Shown in pieces: positions 1-9,388 of a stretch of 34,001 bases of DNA; within the stretch, counting starts at the first letter, position 1, and every line of letters begins with the position of its first letter. This DNA comes from an uncultured delta proteobacterium (GTDB lineage Bacteria > Desulfobacterota > Syntrophia > Syntrophales > Smithellaceae): assembly GCA_903904655.1 (NCBI GenBank), contig CAIVDK010000439.1, positions 1 to 34,001 of the forward strand. The letters are read 5' to 3'. A model generated the notes under the pieces. It was not told the origin of the DNA, ran no database searches, and saw only the letters and a program-made list of their open reading frames with translations. The position numbers and the translations under genes were made by a program.

Positions 1-130
1 AACGGCTGTTATTGATGATTAATTTGAGGCGGTCATACTGAAGGCGGGATCACCATGAAAACATTGTCAGCATTTTCTTATTGTGTTAGTTATCTGCACT
101 GTTTGCTTAGGAGAAAGATTTGTTGTTGCC

Positions 131-931
131 ATGGATTCCATAAACCACGCCCAAAAAGAATTACAGGAACTGATCGCGCTCATTAAAAAACTGCGCGCGC
201 CGGACGGCTGCCCCTGGGACCAAACACAGACAAAACAGGATGTCGGCAAATATCTTCTGGATGAGTCCTATGAAGTTCTCGATGCGCTGGCCGAAAACAA
301 TCCGCGGCACATTCAGGAAGAACTGGGTGATCTGCTGTTCCAGATCTTATTTATCGCTGAAATTGCATCCGAGTCCGGAGAGTTTTCGCTGGCGGAGGTG
401 ATGACGGCTATCAAAGAAAAAATGATCCGGCGGCACCCGCATGTTTTTGGCGACGTAAAAGTTAATTCCGTCCGGGACGTAAGAGATAACTGGCAGGAAA
501 TCAAAAAGCAGGAACGAGGCGGCAAGGCTCTCGAAGACAATCTCTTCGGCAATATTCCCCGCTCGCTCCCCGCATTGAAAAGAGCGCAAAAGATCACTGC
601 CGTTGCCGCCCATTATGGATTTGACTGGCAAAACGCCGACGACGTCCTAGAAAAATTAGAGGAAGAACTCCAGGAACTCGCGAGAGCACGGGAACAAGGC
701 GATGCCGGAAAAATTGAAGAAGAAATGGGCGACATCTTTTTCACACTGGTGAATCTGAGTCGCTTTCTTTCAGTGGACGCCGAAACGGCGGCAACCGGAA
801 CCATCAATAAATTTCTGCGGCGCTTTGCCTATGTTACTGAACAACTTTCCGTCCGCAGTCAATCACTGCAAGACGCGACACTCGACGAAATGGATGCGCT
901 CTGGAACGACGCTAAGAAAAAGAGGATCTGA
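131..931 (+). CDS. mazG: Nucleoside triphosphate pyrophosphohydrolase MazG
   Basis: MazG hydrolyses (d)NTPs to the monophosphate and pyrophosphate, cleansing the nucleotide pool in the cytoplasm. The product is 266 aa, close to the roughly 263 aa of E. coli MazG. It shows the family hallmarks: LRAPDGCPWD at residues 21-30, then the metal-binding EELGDLLFQ near 63-71 in the first MazG domain. A second such domain follows, with EEEMGDIFF in its C-terminal half. The frame is open back to 83, but homology begins at the ATG at 131. An AGGAG sits at 109-113, a rather long 17 nt upstream, so the start is likely but not certain. The next gene begins 4 nt after the stop. Confidence 0.95.
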   Translation: MDSINHAQKELQELIALIKKLRAPDGCPWDQTQTKQDVGKYLLDESYEVLDALAENNPRHIQEELGDLLFQILFIAEIASESGEFSLAEVMTAIKEKMIRRHPHVFGDVKVNSVRDVRDNWQEIKKQERGGKALEDNLFGNIPRSLPALKRAQKITAVAAHYGFDWQNADDVLEKLEEELQELARAREQGDAGKIEEEMGDIFFTLVNLSRFLSVDAETAATGTINKFLRRFAYVTEQLSVRSQSLQDATLDEMDALWNDAKKKRI

Positions 932-935
932 ACAA

Positions 936-1121
936 GTGGATTATTTCCTTTGTGTGATGGGGATGGTTTTTATTATTGAAGGCCTTCCCTATCTGGTTTC
1001 ACCGAAAAAAATAAAAACCTATCTGATTAAAATCACGACTCTGCCGGATTCCACCTTACGGTTTGTCGGTATTTCCGCCATTCTTGTCGGTCTGATTCTG
1101 CTTTATTTCGGGCGGCGCTGA
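936..1121 (+). CDS. DUF2065 family small membrane protein (YjeT-like)
   Basis: A 61-aa protein starting with GTG at 936, 4 nt after the mazG stop, with an AGAGG ribosome binding site at 921-925 inside the mazG end. The segments FLCVMGMVFIIEGLPYL and FVGISAILVGLILLYF look like two membrane helices joined by a short basic loop. The early EGLPYL and the closing ILVGLILLYFGRR fit DUF2065. The function of this family is unknown to me. In E. coli the related yjeT lies beside purA; here purA is about 31 kb away. Translational coupling to mazG is likely from the spacing. Confidence 0.8.
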   Translation: MDYFLCVMGMVFIIEGLPYLVSPKKIKTYLIKITTLPDSTLRFVGISAILVGLILLYFGRR

Positions 1122-1130
1122 TGTAATTGA

Positions 1131-1159
1131 TTGACAGCCGCAGCTTATTCTGATTATTT
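1131..1159 (+). promoter_or_regulatory. Possible weak sigma-70 promoter upstream of queA
   Basis: A perfect TTGACA lies at 1131-1136. A poor -10 hexamer (TTATTT) follows after 17 nt. Its position in the 70-nt gap before queA makes it plausible, but the -10 match is weak. Confidence 0.25.
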
Positions 1160-1191
1160 GCCCAAGATTTTCCACTTTTGCCAGGGACGCT

Positions 1192-2232
1192 ATGAATTTA
1201 CAGGATTTTTCATATTTTTTACCCGATGAGCTCATCGCGCAACACCCGCGTCCACAAAGGGACGCTTCACGCATGATGATGCTTCATCGCCAGGAAAAGA
1301 CGCTCGAAGACAGCCAATTTTCGTCTTTACCGGACTACCTGCAACGAGGCGATGTTTTAGTCGTCAACGACTCCCGTGTCATCCCAGCCAGGATTTACGG
1401 CAAAAAAGCTACCGGTGCGATTCTCGAAATATTGCTTTTGACCTGCAAAGAGAAGAAAGACGGCTCAGAGTTGTGGGAAGTGCTGGCGCGCCCCGGAAAA
1501 AGGCTGACCGAAAATGACACCATCGATCTGGGACATTCCTGCGCTGCAAAGGTCGTTGCACGACTCTCGGACAAAAAATGGCTCATGGCATTTAGCGCGA
1601 CCAATGGCTTTGGAAATTACCTGGAACGCTTCGGACACGCCCCCCTGCCCCCCTATATTAAGCGAAAAAAGAGCGTTGGGCCGGATAATACTGACGACCG
1701 CGAGCGCTACCAGACCATTTATGCAAAAGCCGCCGGCTCTATTGCCGCACCAACCGCCGGTCTGCATTTTTCAGCAGACGTCCTCAAAGCCCTACGCTCT
1801 AAAGGCGTTCAGATCGCGACTATTACACTTCATGTCGGCATTGGCACTTTTTTGCCTATTGAAACCGATATCGTTGAAAACCATGTCATGGAAACGGAAT
1901 TTTTTGAAATAAGCCCTGATGCGGCGGAAAAAATAAATAATGCCCAGCGGGTCATTGCCGTAGGCACAACCTCCACCAGAACTCTGGAGAGTGTGGCCGA
2001 TAAAAACGGGTACATCACACCCCAATCGGGCGAAACTCGTCATTATATTTATCCCGGCTATTCTTTTAAAAGAGTGAATGGACTATTGACCAATTTTCAT
2101 CTGCCCCAATCATCGCTATTTTTGCTGGTCTGCGCTTTTGCCGGCACGGATTTCATGAAGAAGGCCTATGCTCAGGCCGTTGAAAATCGTTATTTATTTT
2201 ATAGTTACGGCGACTGCATGTTGATTATTTAG
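1192..2232 (+). CDS. queA: S-adenosylmethionine:tRNA ribosyltransferase-isomerase QueA
   Basis: QueA transfers the ribosyl part of SAM to preQ1 already inserted in tRNA, giving epoxyqueuosine, a late step of queuosine biosynthesis. The product is 346 aa (E. coli about 356). It carries the family blocks DVLVVNDSRVIPARI near residue 55, AGSIAAPTAGLHFS near 180, LHVGIGTFLPIE near 220 and VGTTSTRTLES near 265. The C-terminal part FKRVNGLLTNFHLPQSSLF is also typical. The ATG at 1192 gives the standard N-terminus (DFSYFLPDELIAQHP); its ribosome binding site is weak. The gene is followed by tgt, which performs the preceding queuosine step, so the two form a pathway pair. Confidence 0.97.
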   Translation: MNLQDFSYFLPDELIAQHPRPQRDASRMMMLHRQEKTLEDSQFSSLPDYLQRGDVLVVNDSRVIPARIYGKKATGAILEILLLTCKEKKDGSELWEVLARPGKRLTENDTIDLGHSCAAKVVARLSDKKWLMAFSATNGFGNYLERFGHAPLPPYIKRKKSVGPDNTDDRERYQTIYAKAAGSIAAPTAGLHFSADVLKALRSKGVQIATITLHVGIGTFLPIETDIVENHVMETEFFEISPDAAEKINNAQRVIAVGTTSTRTLESVADKNGYITPQSGETRHYIYPGYSFKRVNGLLTNFHLPQSSLFLLVCAFAGTDFMKKAYAQAVENRYLFYSYGDCMLII

Positions 2233-2239
2233 TAAGTTA

Positions 2240-3418
<1,179 letters not shown>

Positions 3419-3466
3419 GATTATGAAAAATTCTGATAAAGAACTAATTTTAAGGAGGAACTAAAA

Positions 3467-3826
3467 TTGATATCAACAGCATACGCAATGGGCGGCAATC
3501 AAGGGACACCGGGAGCGGCAGCAGGCGGCTTCGGTGATTGGAGTTTTATCATCATGATGGTGGTGATTTTTGGCATCTTCTATTTTTTGATGATCCGCCC
3601 TCAACAAAAAAAGCAGAAAGAACTCAAAGCGCTGCTGGATAACCTCGCCTACGGCGATACGGTTATGACCACCGGCGGCATTCACGGCAAGATCAGCGGT
3701 TTGGCCGAGGCGGTCATCACGCTGGAAATTGCCGACAAAGTGCGAATCAAAATCGCGCGAAGCGCTATCGGCGCTGTTATCCAGAAGGCGGGCTCACCGG
3801 CCCCCTCGCCTGCGACAAAGCCATAG
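3467..3826 (+). CDS. yajC: Sec translocase accessory subunit YajC
   Basis: YajC is the small membrane partner of the SecDF complex. The 119-aa product has one strongly hydrophobic helix (WSFIIMMVVIFGIFYFLMI, about residues 25-43), then the hallmark RPQQKKQKELKALLDNLAYGD. A hydrophilic domain with TTGGIHGKI follows. The start is TTG at 3467, chosen because a strong AAGGAGG lies at 3452-3458 with 8-nt spacing and no ATG gives the right N-terminus. The Ala/Gly/Gln-rich segment ahead of the helix is usual. It is transcribed with secD and secF. Confidence 0.94.
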   Translation: MISTAYAMGGNQGTPGAAAGGFGDWSFIIMMVVIFGIFYFLMIRPQQKKQKELKALLDNLAYGDTVMTTGGIHGKISGLAEAVITLEIADKVRIKIARSAIGAVIQKAGSPAPSPATKP

Positions 3827-3844
3827 CATAGAAAGGGGCATTTC

Positions 3845-5446
3845 ATGTTCAAATCTTTGAAAATCAGGATATCTATCAGCGTTATTGTGTGTCTTGCTGC
3901 TTTGTACTTTTTGATACCGACCTTTATTTCCGATATTCCGTCCCCGTGGAACCAGTTTCTGCCCAAGGAAAAAATTCATCTGGGCCTGGATTTACAGGGC
4001 GGGATGCACCTTGTTCTGGAAATTGATACGGATAAAGCTCTGGAAGCCATGATGGAAAGAACGTCCAATGATTTAAAAGAATCATTAATGGAAAGCAAAG
4101 TCCGTTTCCGGAATGTGGAGAAAGCCAAAGGCGCTACGATTTCACTGGAACTGACCGATGCGGCAGGCAAAACCGCCCTGGAAAAGGTACTGAAAGACAC
4201 TTACCCTGATCTGGAAATAGCCTCAACCACCCCGCGCGAAGGCGGACAACTTGTCACTTTAAAAATAAATGACAAAAGAGCAGTCGATCTGAAAAAATTG
4301 ACCGTTGAACATTCTCTGGAGACAATCCGCAACCGTGTGGACCAGTTCGGCGTTACGGAACCGGAAATTATACCGGAAGGCGACAACCGTATATTGATTC
4401 AGTTACCGGGCATTAAAGATCCGGAAAGGGCTAAAAATCTGATCGGCAAAACGGCGCTTTTGGAATTCAAAATCGTTGATGAGGGAAATTCTCTTGACGA
4501 AGCATTACGCGGCAATATTCCGGAAGGCTCGATCATTGCCTACGGCACGCGCGAGGATAAATCCAGCGGTCAAAAAGGCCGGGTTCCCTATTTATTAAAA
4601 AACAAAACACTCCTGACCGGCGCTTCGCTGGAAACCGCCAAAGTGCAGATTTCCGACCGGTTTGGCGAACCTCACGTCTCCATTAAATTTAATGCGCAGG
4701 GCGCGGCGGATTTTGACCGCATTACCAATGAAAACGTCCGCAAACGCCTGGCAATCGTTCTCGACGGCGTTGTCCATTCAGCACCCGTCATTCAGGAAAG
4801 AATAACCGGCGGACAGGCGCAGATTACCGGCAATTTCACCATGGATGAATCGCGCGATCTGGCCATTGTTTTACGCGCCGGCGCTCTGCCCGCTCCCGTT
4901 AATATTCTGGAAGAAAGAACCGTTGGTCCGTCACTGGGCAGCGATTCGATCAGGCAGGGCATTATGGCAACCATTATCGGAACCATTCTTGTTGTTTTCT
5001 TTATGATCCTCTATTACAGGCTTTCCGGCACGGTGGCTGATCTTGCCGTCATCATTAATATTTTTTTGATCCTGGCGGTTCTTGCGGCCTTCCGGGCAAC
5101 CCTAACATTACCGGGTATCGCCGGAATGCTCCTCACTGTCGGTGTCGCAGTTGATGCCAACATTTTGATTTTTGAACGTATCCGGGAGGAGCTGCGGACG
5201 GGAAAAACTATCCGGATGGCTCTGGATACAGGCTATAATCGGGCTTTTATTACGATCATTGACACGCATATCACGGGTATCGTAGCCGCCGTTTTCCTGA
5301 TTATCTTCGGTACCGGCCCGATCAAGGGATTCGCGGTAACAACAATCATTGGCCTTGCGGCCAGTCTTTTTACCGCCATTTTTGTCACTCGGGTAATTTT
5401 CGATTACGTTATCAGGAACTTTAACATTAAAAAATTGAGCATTTAA
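3845..5446 (+). CDS. secD: Protein translocase subunit SecD
   Basis: SecD, with SecF, uses the proton-motive force to assist late steps of Sec-dependent export across the inner membrane. The product is 533 aa, a normal length for shorter SecD proteins. It has an N-terminal membrane helix (about residues 8-27), then LGLDLQGGMHLVLEID near 46-61, which is diagnostic. The large periplasmic P1 region follows, then five further membrane helices in the C-terminal third. These include VGPSLGSDSIRQG and the conserved LTVGVAVDANILIFERIREE. An AAAGGGG stretch precedes the ATG. The secF gene starts 27 nt downstream. Confidence 0.97.
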   Translation: MFKSLKIRISISVIVCLAALYFLIPTFISDIPSPWNQFLPKEKIHLGLDLQGGMHLVLEIDTDKALEAMMERTSNDLKESLMESKVRFRNVEKAKGATISLELTDAAGKTALEKVLKDTYPDLEIASTTPREGGQLVTLKINDKRAVDLKKLTVEHSLETIRNRVDQFGVTEPEIIPEGDNRILIQLPGIKDPERAKNLIGKTALLEFKIVDEGNSLDEALRGNIPEGSIIAYGTREDKSSGQKGRVPYLLKNKTLLTGASLETAKVQISDRFGEPHVSIKFNAQGAADFDRITNENVRKRLAIVLDGVVHSAPVIQERITGGQAQITGNFTMDESRDLAIVLRAGALPAPVNILEERTVGPSLGSDSIRQGIMATIIGTILVVFFMILYYRLSGTVADLAVIINIFLILAVLAAFRATLTLPGIAGMLLTVGVAVDANILIFERIREELRTGKTIRMALDTGYNRAFITIIDTHITGIVAAVFLIIFGTGPIKGFAVTTIIGLAASLFTAIFVTRVIFDYVIRNFNIKKLSI

Positions 5447-5473
5447 AATTCAAGCGCAAGCAGGAGATATCGT

Positions 5474-6388
5474 ATGAGCATGGAGTTGATAAAACCAGGT
5501 ATTAACTTAGATTTTGTTGGAAAAATAAAGTACGCGGTTGCTTTTTCAGCCATTCTGATTCTCATCGGTATCGGATCGATTATTTCTCATGGCGGCTTGA
5601 CTCCCGGTATTGATTTTGCCGGCGGCTCGATCATTCAGGTTAAATTTTCTAAAAATATTTCCGCCGATCAGATTCGCACAGCTCTCAAGTCAACCAAGCT
5701 AGAAAGCAGCATTATCCAGCAGTTCGGCGTCAATGAATTCCTTATTCGTACATCGGAATCTTTCTCTGATCAAAAGATGCTTGCCGCCAATGTGGAACAA
5801 CCGCTGACCACCGCCTTCAACAAGGATTATGAAATTCGGCGTGTGGAAGTCGTTGGTTCCAAAGTCGGTGCTGATTTTAAGCGTAAGGCAGTCATCGCGG
5901 TCATTCTTTCGTGGCTGGCCATGCTGATCTATGTCGGCTGGCGCTTTGAGTTCCGCTACGCCCTGGGAGGCATTCTCGCTTTGGTTCATGACGTCACGAT
6001 TACTATCGGAGCGGTTTCCATTATGAATATGGAATTTACCATAAACATTCTGGCAGCACTCATTTTCATTATCGGTTTTTCTATTAATGATACTATTGTT
6101 GTGCTCGATAGAATCCGGGAAAACGTGAAACTGAATCCAAAAAAGAAGCTGAACGATATTATTAATTTAAGCATTAACCAAACATTGAGCAGAACGATAT
6201 TGACGTCTCTAACCGTTTTTATGACGGTTTTAGCCCTGTATCTGTTCGGTGGAGCGGTCATCAGCGATTTAGCTTTTTCAATATTGGTCGGCGTCGTCAT
6301 CGGCACCTATTCCTCAGTCTATATCGCTTGCACGATTGTGCTGCTTTTTGAAAATTTGAAACTTTCAAAAATGAGGGGAAAGAAATAA
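5474..6388 (+). CDS. secF: Protein translocase subunit SecF
   Basis: The partner of SecD in the SecDF-YajC complex, 304 aa. It shows the first membrane helix (residues 20-38), then the hallmark PGIDFAGGSIIQVKF near 44-57 and the periplasmic domain. The VGSKVGADFKRKAV segment leads into five C-terminal helices, with the conserved GFSINDTIVVLDRIREN. An AGGAGA ribosome binding site lies about 8 nt upstream of the ATG at 5474; an ATG two codons later is a possible alternative. The next gene starts 2 nt after the stop. Confidence 0.97.
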   Translation: MSMELIKPGINLDFVGKIKYAVAFSAILILIGIGSIISHGGLTPGIDFAGGSIIQVKFSKNISADQIRTALKSTKLESSIIQQFGVNEFLIRTSESFSDQKMLAANVEQPLTTAFNKDYEIRRVEVVGSKVGADFKRKAVIAVILSWLAMLIYVGWRFEFRYALGGILALVHDVTITIGAVSIMNMEFTINILAALIFIIGFSINDTIVVLDRIRENVKLNPKKKLNDIINLSINQTLSRTILTSLTVFMTVLALYLFGGAVISDLAFSILVGVVIGTYSSVYIACTIVLLFENLKLSKMRGKK

Positions 6389-6390
6389 AA

Positions 6391-6903
6391 TTGTCATCCT
6401 TGGCCACGGCGGGATTTGTTGTTTTTATTTTAATATTGTTTATCGGGATTTATCTGAGCTTGTTCAGATTACCCGGAACCGTCATTATTTTCCTGGACGT
6501 TTTGCTCTACGCCCTTTTTACCGGTTTTGCACAAGTCGGGTGGAAAGTTCTTTTGTTCCTCTTTGTCTTTTCCATTCTGGCCGAGACTTTTGATTTTTTG
6601 GCGGGATTGACTCAAGCGCACAAAGTCCCCGTCATCAAGAAATCCCTCTGGAGCGCCGCTATTGGCGCGGCAGTGGGCATGATTATTTTTACGCCCCTTC
6701 TCTGGGGACTCGGCATCTGGGGAGGTTTTTTCCTCGGAGGATTGGCAGGATTACTGATCATGGAATTGTTCCGTCAATCCAGGTTAAGAGGTCCCCATCA
6801 GGTATCCAACCGGGCTTTCTTTGCCATGACCGGTCAGAAAGTAGTTAAGGGGTTCTTTGCCCTGATCATGATTTTTGTTTCTCTATCCAATATTTACTCT
6901 TAG
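6391..6903 (+). CDS. DUF456 family membrane protein
   Basis: A 170-aa integral membrane protein with about five hydrophobic segments rich in Gly, Leu and Phe. The opening helix with LFRLPGTVIIFLDVLLYAL, the middle AETFDFLAGLTQAHK and the glycine-rich GIWGGFFLGGLAGLLIMEL match DUF456. I know of no established function for this family. The start is TTG at 6391, with GAGGGGAAAG at 6373-6382 as ribosome binding site. It begins 2 nt after secF, so it is co-translated with the export genes, and lepB follows 15 nt on. This suggests an envelope role, which is inference only. Confidence 0.75.
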   Translation: MSSLATAGFVVFILILFIGIYLSLFRLPGTVIIFLDVLLYALFTGFAQVGWKVLLFLFVFSILAETFDFLAGLTQAHKVPVIKKSLWSAAIGAAVGMIIFTPLLWGLGIWGGFFLGGLAGLLIMELFRQSRLRGPHQVSNRAFFAMTGQKVVKGFFALIMIFVSLSNIYS

Positions 6904-6918
6904 GAGTTAGCCCCTGCC

Positions 6919-7605
6919 ATGAATGAAAAAAAAATTAAGCCCAAAGATATAACCCAGGAAAAGCCGAAGGAATCCAAAAAGGAAACCACAAAATCAAAAG
7001 TTCAAGAATATATTGAAGCAATTATTATCGCGATATTAATCGCCGTCGTGATTCGTACCTTCATCATTCAGGCCTATAAAATCCCTTCCCGGTCGATGGT
7101 GCCCGCACTGCTCGTCGGCGATCATCTTCTGGTCAACAAATTCATTTACGGCATCAAAATACCCATCATCAGAAAAATAATCCTGCCCATCTCCGACCCA
7201 AAAAGAGGTGATATTATTGTTTTTATTTACCCCAATGACCGCACCAAAGATTATATTAAACGCGTCATCGGCGTGGGCGGCGATAAAATAGAGATTAAAA
7301 ATAAAGATATCTTTATCAATGATAAACCCTATAAAGACTCATTCGGCATCTATTCCGACAACGTCACCTACCCGGCGGTCATGCAGCCACGCGATAATTT
7401 CGGGCCGGTAAGCGTTCCCCAGGGATCGCTTTTTGTGATGGGTGATAACCGTGATGAAAGCGCTGACAGCCGCTTCTGGGGTTTTGTTGACTTAAAAGAC
7501 GTGGAAGGGAAAGCGTTCATTATCTACTGGTCATGGAACAGTGAAGAACAAGACAATCTTCTTCAGAAAATTCGCTGGGAACGTCTCGGAAGTATGCTGC
7601 ACTAA
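6919..7605 (+). CDS. lepB: Signal peptidase I
   Basis: Signal peptidase I removes N-terminal signal peptides from exported pre-proteins on the outer face of the inner membrane. The product is 228 aa, the short single-anchor type. A highly charged Lys/Glu-rich cytoplasmic N-terminus (1-28) precedes one membrane helix (about 31-50). The serine box IPSRSMVPALLVGDHLLV carries the catalytic Ser59. The lysine box RGDIIVF...DYIKRVIG carries the catalytic Lys114. The C-terminal MGDNRDESADSRFWGFV is the conserved box E. An AGGAG overlapping the stop of the DUF456 gene serves as ribosome binding site. Placement after secDF makes functional sense. Confidence 0.97.
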   Translation: MNEKKIKPKDITQEKPKESKKETTKSKVQEYIEAIIIAILIAVVIRTFIIQAYKIPSRSMVPALLVGDHLLVNKFIYGIKIPIIRKIILPISDPKRGDIIVFIYPNDRTKDYIKRVIGVGGDKIEIKNKDIFINDKPYKDSFGIYSDNVTYPAVMQPRDNFGPVSVPQGSLFVMGDNRDESADSRFWGFVDLKDVEGKAFIIYWSWNSEEQDNLLQKIRWERLGSMLH

Positions 7606-7633
7606 TCAGCATTTGCCTTGTCCATCTTTTATC

Positions 7634-7660
7634 TTGACAGGCCTGACGGCAAGTTGTAAT
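7634..7660 (+). promoter_or_regulatory. Candidate promoter of the pyr operon
   Basis: A perfect TTGACA lies at 7634-7639 and TGTAAT (5 of 6 to consensus) at 7655-7660, with a short 15-nt spacer. Transcription would begin near 7667, just ahead of the PyrR-binding hairpin, so position supports it more than spacing does. Confidence 0.45.
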
Positions 7661-7675
7661 GAGCTTGCAAAATAA

Positions 7676-7708
7676 CCTTTTAATTTGATCCGGTGAGATT
7701 GAAAAAGG
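7676..7708 (+). promoter_or_regulatory. PyrR-binding RNA hairpin of the pyr leader
   Basis: The loop sequence AUCCGGUGAGAUU (7686-7698) matches the PyrR binding-loop pattern ARUCCNGNGAGGYU except for A in place of one G. It is enclosed by CCTTTT (7676-7681) pairing with AAAAGG (7703-7708). It sits ahead of pyrR itself. The 3' arm carries the AAGG that acts as ribosome binding site of the leader peptide at 7717, so PyrR binding would hide that site. The mechanism is inferred; the match is seen directly. Confidence 0.75.
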
Positions 7709-7716
7709 ACGACGTA

Positions 7717-7791
7717 ATGAAAATGTTAAAACTAAAGTCAATTAAGGCCTTTCTCCGCAAGGGGAAGGGCCTTTTTTATGTCTGTTCATGA
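7717..7791 (+). CDS. Putative pyr operon leader peptide (24 aa)
   Basis: A short frame starting at the ATG at 7717, with AAGG at 7705-7708 at 8-nt spacing. It encodes a Lys-rich peptide (MKMLKLKSIKAFLRKGKGL followed by FYVCS). It runs straight through the terminator stem and ends just after the T-tract. A ribosome translating it would cover the terminator and allow read-through. This is the arrangement of coupled transcription-translation attenuators such as pyrBI of enteric bacteria and, as I recall, one proposed for the Thermus pyr operon with PyrR. The peptide itself need have no function. Confidence 0.5.
   Translation: MKMLKLKSIKAFLRKGKGLFYVCS
7744..7777 (+). terminator. Intrinsic attenuator terminator upstream of pyrR
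   Basis: A 13-bp stem with 7744-7756 pairing to 7761-7773 (two G-T pairs only) closes on a GCAA tetraloop. A run of six T ends at 7777. It lies 105 nt upstream of pyrR and within the leader-peptide frame, so it is an attenuator of the pyr operon rather than the end of lepB alone. Confidence 0.9.
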
Positions 7792-7860
7792 ATTTTCAAC
7801 TAATGGCGCTCCGCATTGTTTTGGCGAAGGAATATCGCTTCAAGGATAACGAAAATTCAT
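7788..7860 (+). repeat. 10-bp inverted repeat spanning the region before pyrR
   Basis: ATGAATTTTC at 7788-7797 is perfectly complementary to GAAAATTCAT at 7851-7860, with 53 nt between. The right arm ends 12 nt before the GAGGAG ribosome binding site of pyrR (7872-7877). It may fold the RNA downstream of the attenuator. Its role is unknown. Confidence 0.5.
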
Positions 7861-7873
7861 AATGAGTAATTGA

Positions 7874-8431
<558 letters not shown>

Positions 8432-8458
8432 TTTTAAAAATATAAACAAGGCAAACCT

Positions 8459-9388
8459 ATGATGAAACTTGAAAAAAAAGATATCCTCGGTATCCGGGAA
8501 ATGACCGTTGACGAAATTAATCTGATTCTGGAAACCGCCGAATCTTTTCTGGAAATTTCGACACGCGATATTAAAAAAGTCCCCACGCTACGCGGCAAAA
8601 GCGTGATCAACCTGTTTTATGAAGCCAGCACACGGACACGAACATCTTTTGAAATTGCCGGAAAAAGACTCAGCGCCGATACCATCAACATATCCGCATC
8701 GACCAGCTCCGTCGTCAAAGGCGAAACCCTCATAGATACCGCGCGCAATCTCGAAGCCATGAACCCGGACATTATTGTGATCCGGCACAGTGCTGCCGGC
8801 GCTCCGCACTTGTTGGCCTCGCTCGTCTCTCAATCCATCATCAATGCCGGTGACGGTGCACATGAACATCCGTCTCAGGCCCTGCTCGACATGATGACAA
8901 TTAAAGCCAAAAAAGGTAAAATCCACGGATTGAAAATCGCGCTTGTCGGCGATATTCTGCATAGCCGGGTTGCCCGGTCCAATATTTACGGGTTGTCCAA
9001 AATGGGCGCCGAGGTGGTCGTGGCCGGCCCCGCCACCATGATACCGCGCGATATCGAGCGGATGGGCGTGAAGGTTTACACAAAACTTGACGATGCGATT
9101 GCAGACGCCGACGTCGTGATGATGCTGCGTATTCAGTTGGAGCGACAAAAGCAAAACATCTTCCCATCGCTTCGTGAGTATGCGCAGCATTATTGCCTGA
9201 ATCGCAACAACATTAAACGGGCTAAAGATGATGTCATCGTCATGCACCCTGGCCCCATGAACCGCGGCGTAGAAATTTCGCCCGACATCGCCGACGATCC
9301 GAACTATTCCGTCATTCTTGACCAAGTCAATAACGGCGTCGCCGTCAGAATGGCGCTGCTTTATCTGCTCTCCGGAGGAAACGAATGA
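8459..9388 (+). CDS. pyrB: Aspartate carbamoyltransferase catalytic subunit
   Basis: PyrB condenses carbamoyl phosphate with aspartate, the committed step of pyrimidine synthesis. The product is 309 aa (E. coli catalytic chain 310). It has the carbamoyl-phosphate loop STRTRTSFE at residues 57-65, [18 protein letters not shown], the [14 protein letters not shown] hinge and the aspartate-binding [21 protein letters not shown] comes near the end. Two consecutive ATGs begin the frame; AAGG at 8448-8451 favours the first. No pyrI regulatory-subunit gene is visible, as is common where PyrR controls the operon. The stop overlaps the pyrC start by 4 nt. Confidence 0.97.
   Translation: MMKLEKKDILGIREMTVDEINLILETAESFLEISTRDIKKVPTLRGKSVINLFYEASTRTRTSFEIAGKRLSADTINISASTSSVVKGETLIDTARNLEAMNPDIIVIRHSAAGAPHLLASLVSQSIINAGDGAHEHPSQALLDMMTIKAKKGKIHGLKIALVGDILHSRVARSNIYGLSKMGAEVVVAGPATMIPRDIERMGVKVYTKLDDAIADADVVMMLRIQLERQKQNIFPSLREYAQHYCLNRNNIKRAKDDVIVMHPGPMNRGVEISPDIADDPNYSVILDQVNNGVAVRMALLYLLSGGNE

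Noticed and set aside
55-186. A 43-codon frame starting at the ATG at 55
   Set aside because: It overlaps mazG in another frame and has no protein-like composition or homology I can recognise.
1122-1191. Possible preQ1 riboswitch upstream of queA
   Set aside because: The gap is only 70 nt and shows neither the short preQ1 stem nor its A-rich tail.
3423-3464. A 13-codon frame (ATG at 3423) ending just before the yajC start
   Set aside because: No ribosome binding site of its own, and its end is made of the yajC ribosome binding site. Probably chance.
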